From Bacteroidota bacterium (GTDB lineage Bacteria > Bacteroidota > Bacteroidia > Bacteroidales > Prolixibacteraceae), in assembly GCA_030706665.1 (NCBI GenBank), contig JAUZOB010000050.1, forward strand, positions 1-14,583: DNA of 14,583 nucleotides, written 5' to 3'. Positions 14,519 through 14,583 of this stretch are shown piece after piece. Numbering within the stretch: position 1 is the first letter of the stretch; each line of letters opens with the position of its first letter. Under the pieces are notes generated by a model. The model saw nothing but the letters and a program-made list of their open reading frames with translations. It had not been told where the DNA came from and did no database searches. The position numbers were made by a program, and so were the translations under genes.

Positions 14519-14583
14519 ACCCCTAATCAAAATGTAGCATTCAAATTATATTTTAAGAATATCCGACAATAATATCCAAACTC

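Noticed and set aside
1..14583. Mobile element, CRISPR array, tRNA or rRNA
   Set aside because: No transposase, integrase, evenly spaced repeats, target-site duplication or RNA gene signature was seen on either strand.

Overview
The window looks like chromosomal DNA of an anaerobic or gut/sediment member of the Bacteroidetes, probably Bacteroidales. Reasons: AT-rich coding sequence, A-rich leaders with few Shine-Dalgarno sites, an OprO/P-type porin attached to a pst operon, a GH92 exo-mannosidase lipoprotein, and protein sequences of Bacteroidetes character. I see no rRNA, tRNA, CRISPR array, insertion sequence or phage gene. Every gene is intact except the first, which is cut by the left edge.

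Positions 2-5706 (+) form a phosphate acquisition operon: porin (5' truncated), pstS, pstC, pstA, pstB, phoU. Phosphate would cross the outer membrane through the porin, be captured by PstS, pass through PstC/PstA driven by PstB, and PhoU would report transporter state and repress. A strong hairpin separates pstS from pstC, and a clear terminator follows phoU. The promoter, and any Pho box, lies left of the window. The most unusual item here is PstC: between its first and second membrane segments it carries about 100 extra residues that visibly resemble one lobe of the PstS encoded next to it.

Positions 5932-7853 hold a divergent pair: a seven-helix TRIC/UPF0126 membrane protein (-) and a DUF362 protein with a twin-arginine-like N-terminus (+). 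The DUF362 gene meets the next gene tail to tail, and the two stop codons share one CTAG palindrome.

Positions 7850-13194 (-) read zwf, pgl, then GH92. zwf and pgl are the first two steps of the oxidative pentose phosphate pathway and are 3 bases apart. The third gene, gnd, is not beside them. The GH92 lipoprotein follows after 71 bases that contain an 18-bp perfect palindrome and a strong Shine-Dalgarno, so it may be partly independent of zwf-pgl.

Positions 13371-14384 (+) encode a dihydroorotate-dehydrogenase-like flavoprotein of uncertain substrate, divergent from zwf across 176 bases. The last 199 bases carry no gene that I can see but include a perfect 20-bp stem-loop. No intergenic stretch exceeds 300 bases; the longest is 225 bases (5707-5931), holding the phoU terminator and otherwise nothing I recognise.
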